This document shows positions 7,818-9,730 of a DNA stretch of 9,730 bases, piece after piece. Location of the stretch: positions 1 to 9,730 of the forward strand of contig JBEKUI010000185.1 of NCBI GenBank assembly GCA_049515175.1, written 5' to 3'. Numbering within the stretch: the first letter of the stretch is position 1; the number at the start of each line of letters is the position of its first letter. Position numbers and translations under genes: made by a program. This DNA is from JACQNR01 sp049515175. Its GTDB lineage: Bacteria; Acidobacteriota; Terriglobia; UBA7540. The notes beneath the pieces are model-generated. The model saw only the letters and a program-made list of their open reading frames with translations, made no database searches and was not told the DNA's origin.

Positions 7818-8157
7818 TCCGCAGCCTCGGATTAGGACAAGATAACGTGACAGGCCTCGCTGACGCAATCGGTCCGTCGCGGTGTTCGAAGGCAGCTACC
7901 CTCGGAGAACGGCCCAAGAGGGAGACTTCTGCCTTGCGGACTTACGCTGGCGCGCGCTGGCCTCAAGCCCGGCGCTCACTCAGCCGATGATGGAGTTTGG
8001 GCCGGACAGGGTGTTATTTCCATCGCACCGCCACCGCCGTCCCGGAAACGTCAATGTATTCTTGCCTGCGTGGTAGAATGGCCGAGCGACGGGGCCCCGG
8101 GTTCATCCGAGGTTAGCCCGTCCGGGCATCCAGCGCAGAAATTGAGGTCACGGATTC
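7818..8157. other. Divergent intergenic region between the channel gene and lon
   Basis: This 340-base stretch has no convincing gene; the 64-codon plus-strand frame at 7882-8076 lacks a ribosome binding site and has no recognisable features. Toward the channel gene, minus-strand TTGCGT (7868-7863), an 18-base spacer and TATCTT (7844-7839) form a weak possible promoter with a 15-base leader. Toward lon there is an extended -10 at 8071-8079. I see no CIRCE element (TTAGCACTC with its inverted copy) and no good sigma-32-type heat-shock promoter. A small GC-rich stem GCCCG/CGGGC (8116-8127) lies in the lon leader. Confidence 0.5.
8071..8079 (+). promoter_or_regulatory. Possible extended -10 promoter of lon
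   Basis: TGGTAGAAT matches the extended -10 form TGN-TATAAT, with the hexamer TAGAAT at 8074-8079 (five of six). There is no good -35 at 16-18 bases; extended -10 promoters often do without one. Transcription would start near 8086 and leave a leader of about 70 bases. A GAGGT ribosome binding site at 8144-8148 lies nine bases before the lon ATG. Confidence 0.45.
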
Positions 8158-9730
8158 ATGGCCACGAAACAACCCAAGAAGGCTGTGGAATTCAACGAGC
8201 TTCCGATCCTTCCCGTCCGCGACACGGTGTTGTTTCCCAACGCCATCCTGCCGCTGACGGTGGGCCGGGAGAGCTCGCTACAACTGATCAATGAGCTCAA
8301 AGAAGATGAGCGATTCATCGGAGTGGTCTCGCAGCGCGATCCGCGCGTGGACAATCCCCAGCCCGTGGACCTCTTTCAAATCGGCACCGCCGCCTTCATT
8401 CACAAGATCATCAAGCTCCCCAACCAGAGTCTTTTTGTTTTCGTCGAAGGGTTGCAGCGCATCGCAGTGCTGGAGATGATCAAGCAGGAGCCTTACCTGC
8501 TGGCCCGCGTCAAACAGCTTCAGGACACCGTGCCCACGGAGAAGACGTCGGATTTCGAGGCCCTGGTGCGCAGCGTGACCACGCTCTTCCAGCAGGTGGT
8601 CCAGCTCTCGCCGACTCTTTCCGACGACCTGCAGACGGTGGTCATGAATATCGACGAGCCCGGGCGGCTGGCCGACTTTATTTCCGCCAACCTGCCGGCG
8701 CTCTCCTCGACCGAGAAACAGGAGCTCCTCGAAAGCCTCGAACTCAAGGGGCGGCTCGAACGCCTGAACCGCATCCTGGCGCGCGAAGTGGAAGTCCTGC
8801 AACTGCGCAGCAAGATTCAGTCTGACGTCCAGGACCAGGTGACGCAGAGCCAGCGCGAATACTACCTGCGCGAGCAGATGAAGGCGATCCAGAAGGAGCT
8901 CGGCGAGGCCGACGAACAGCAGGAGATCGAGGAACTGCGCAAGAAGATCGACGCCGCCGGCATGACCGAGGAAGCGCACAAGGAGGCGATGCGCGAGCTC
9001 AACCGGCTCGCCAAGATGTCTCCCGCCGCGGCGGATTATCACGTGACCCGCACCTACCTCGACTGGCTCCTGGCCCTCCCCTGGATCAAGATCAGCGCGA
9101 CCAAGGTTGACCTGCGCAAAGCCAAGGAAGTCCTGGACACCGATCACTACAATCTCGAAAAGGTCAAAGAACGCATTCTCGACTACATGGCGGTGCTGCA
9201 ACTCAAGCCCCAGCTCAAGAGTCCCATCCTGTGCTTCGCCGGCCCGCCGGGAGTGGGGAAGACTTCGCTCGGCAAGTCCATCGCCCGGGCGCTCGACCGC
9301 AAGTTCGTCCGCATGTCGCTGGGCGGCATCCACGACGAAGCGGAGATTCGCGGTCACCGGCGCACCTACATCGGCGCCTTGCCGGGACAGATCATCCAGG
9401 GCATCCGCCGGGCGGAGACGCGCGATCCCGTCTATATGCTCGACGAGGTGGACAAGATCGGGCGCGATTTCCGCGGCGACCCTTCGTCGGCGCTGCTCGA
9501 GGTCCTGGATCCCGAGCAGAACGCCCACTTCCGCGACAACTACCTCGACGTGACCTTTGACCTCTCCAAGGTCCTGTTCATCTGCACCGCGAACATGCTC
9601 GACACGATTCCTCCCCCGCTGCTCGACCGCATGGAGATGCTCGACCTGCAGGGTTACACCGAGGAGGAGAAGATCGAGATCGCGTTCCGACACCTGATTC
9701 CCAAGCAAACGGAAGAGCATGGCATCAAGT
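8158..9730 (+). CDS. lon: ATP-dependent protease Lon, 3' partial
   Basis: Lon is a cytosolic AAA+ serine protease that removes misfolded and regulatory proteins. The start ATG gives MATKQPKKAVEFNELPILPV, and 524 codons are inside the window. Seen in order: the N-terminal substrate-binding LON domain (about 13-210: LPILPVRDTVLFPNAILPL, FVEGLQRIAV), a helical coiled-coil segment with the family motif QREYYLREQMKAIQKELGE (232-250), the conserved YLDWLLALPW (300-309), Walker A GPPGVGKT (362-369), SLGGIHDEAEIRGHRRTYIG (387-406), Walker B VYMLDEVDK (425-433, Asp429/Glu430), SSALLEVLDPEQN (443-455), the sensor-1 region CTANMLDTIPPPLLDRME (476-493) with Asn479, and GYT (499-501). Domain positions match E. 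coli Lon within a few residues. The window ends inside the AAA+ domain, so the Ser-Lys protease domain is not seen. It is transcribed away from the channel gene; no heat-shock signature is visible upstream. Confidence 0.97.
   Translation, partial: MATKQPKKAVEFNELPILPVRDTVLFPNAILPLTVGRESSLQLINELKEDERFIGVVSQRDPRVDNPQPVDLFQIGTAAFIHKIIKLPNQSLFVFVEGLQRIAVLEMIKQEPYLLARVKQLQDTVPTEKTSDFEALVRSVTTLFQQVVQLSPTLSDDLQTVVMNIDEPGRLADFISANLPALSSTEKQELLESLELKGRLERLNRILAREVEVLQLRSKIQSDVQDQVTQSQREYYLREQMKAIQKELGEADEQQEIEELRKKIDAAGMTEEAHKEAMRELNRLAKMSPAAADYHVTRTYLDWLLALPWIKISATKVDLRKAKEVLDTDHYNLEKVKERILDYMAVLQLKPQLKSPILCFAGPPGVGKTSLGKSIARALDRKFVRMSLGGIHDEAEIRGHRRTYIGALPGQIIQGIRRAETRDPVYMLDEVDKIGRDFRGDPSSALLEVLDPEQNAHFRDNYLDVTFDLSKVLFICTANMLDTIPPPLLDRMEMLDLQGYTEEEKIEIAFRHLIPKQTEEHGIK

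Noticed and set aside
7882..8076. 64-codon plus-strand frame between the channel gene and lon
   Set aside because: It has no ribosome binding site, an unlikely composition, and ends across the putative lon promoter.
8278..9720. 480-codon minus-strand open frame opposite lon
   Set aside because: It is a shadow of lon; the sense strand carries every Lon motif, and the antisense peptide shows no domain.

Overview
The window is GC-rich, densely coded chromosomal DNA that looks like ordinary housekeeping sequence from a soil-type or uncultured bacterium. Acidobacteriota is my best guess. It rests on the general look of the proteins (a secreted isochorismatase-like enzyme, an NCS2 permease with a GMGENFFF motif, PDZ and coiled-coil proteins) and on short degenerate tandem repeats between genes. 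It is an inference, not a sequence match. I see no tRNA, rRNA, CRISPR array, insertion sequence, phage gene or defence island.

Layout. (a) 1-826, plus strand: the 3' end of a PDZ-domain protein gene. An in-frame TAG at 565-567 is followed by 65 more open codons in the same frame, which encode a glutamine/glutamate-rich coiled-coil tail. A strong Rho-independent terminator at 792-826 closes the unit. (b) 870-2228, minus strand: an AzgA-type NCS2 purine permease. (c) 2351-5807, minus strand: a probable operon read from a good sigma-70-type promoter (5779-5807) through a class V aminotransferase, serA (phosphoglycerate dehydrogenase) and a small EVE/PUA-like protein. (d) 5831-7817, minus strand: an MscS-family channel gene followed closely by a secreted isochorismatase-fold hydrolase. 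(e) 7818-8157: a 340-base divergent intergenic region. (f) 8158 to the window end, plus strand: lon, cut off in its AAA+ domain.

How the genes work together. The clearest pathway link is aminotransferase-serA. SerA makes 3-phosphohydroxypyruvate, and the adjacent aminotransferase could transaminate that product or a glyoxylate/pyruvate-type substrate, so the pair is probably a serine/glycine metabolism unit. The other genes share no obvious pathway.

No clear new multi-gene system is visible. The items most worth a second look are the amber codon inside the PDZ/coiled-coil reading frame, with protein-level conservation downstream of it, and two short-period degenerate repeat clusters that each abut or contain the start codon of a minus-strand gene.
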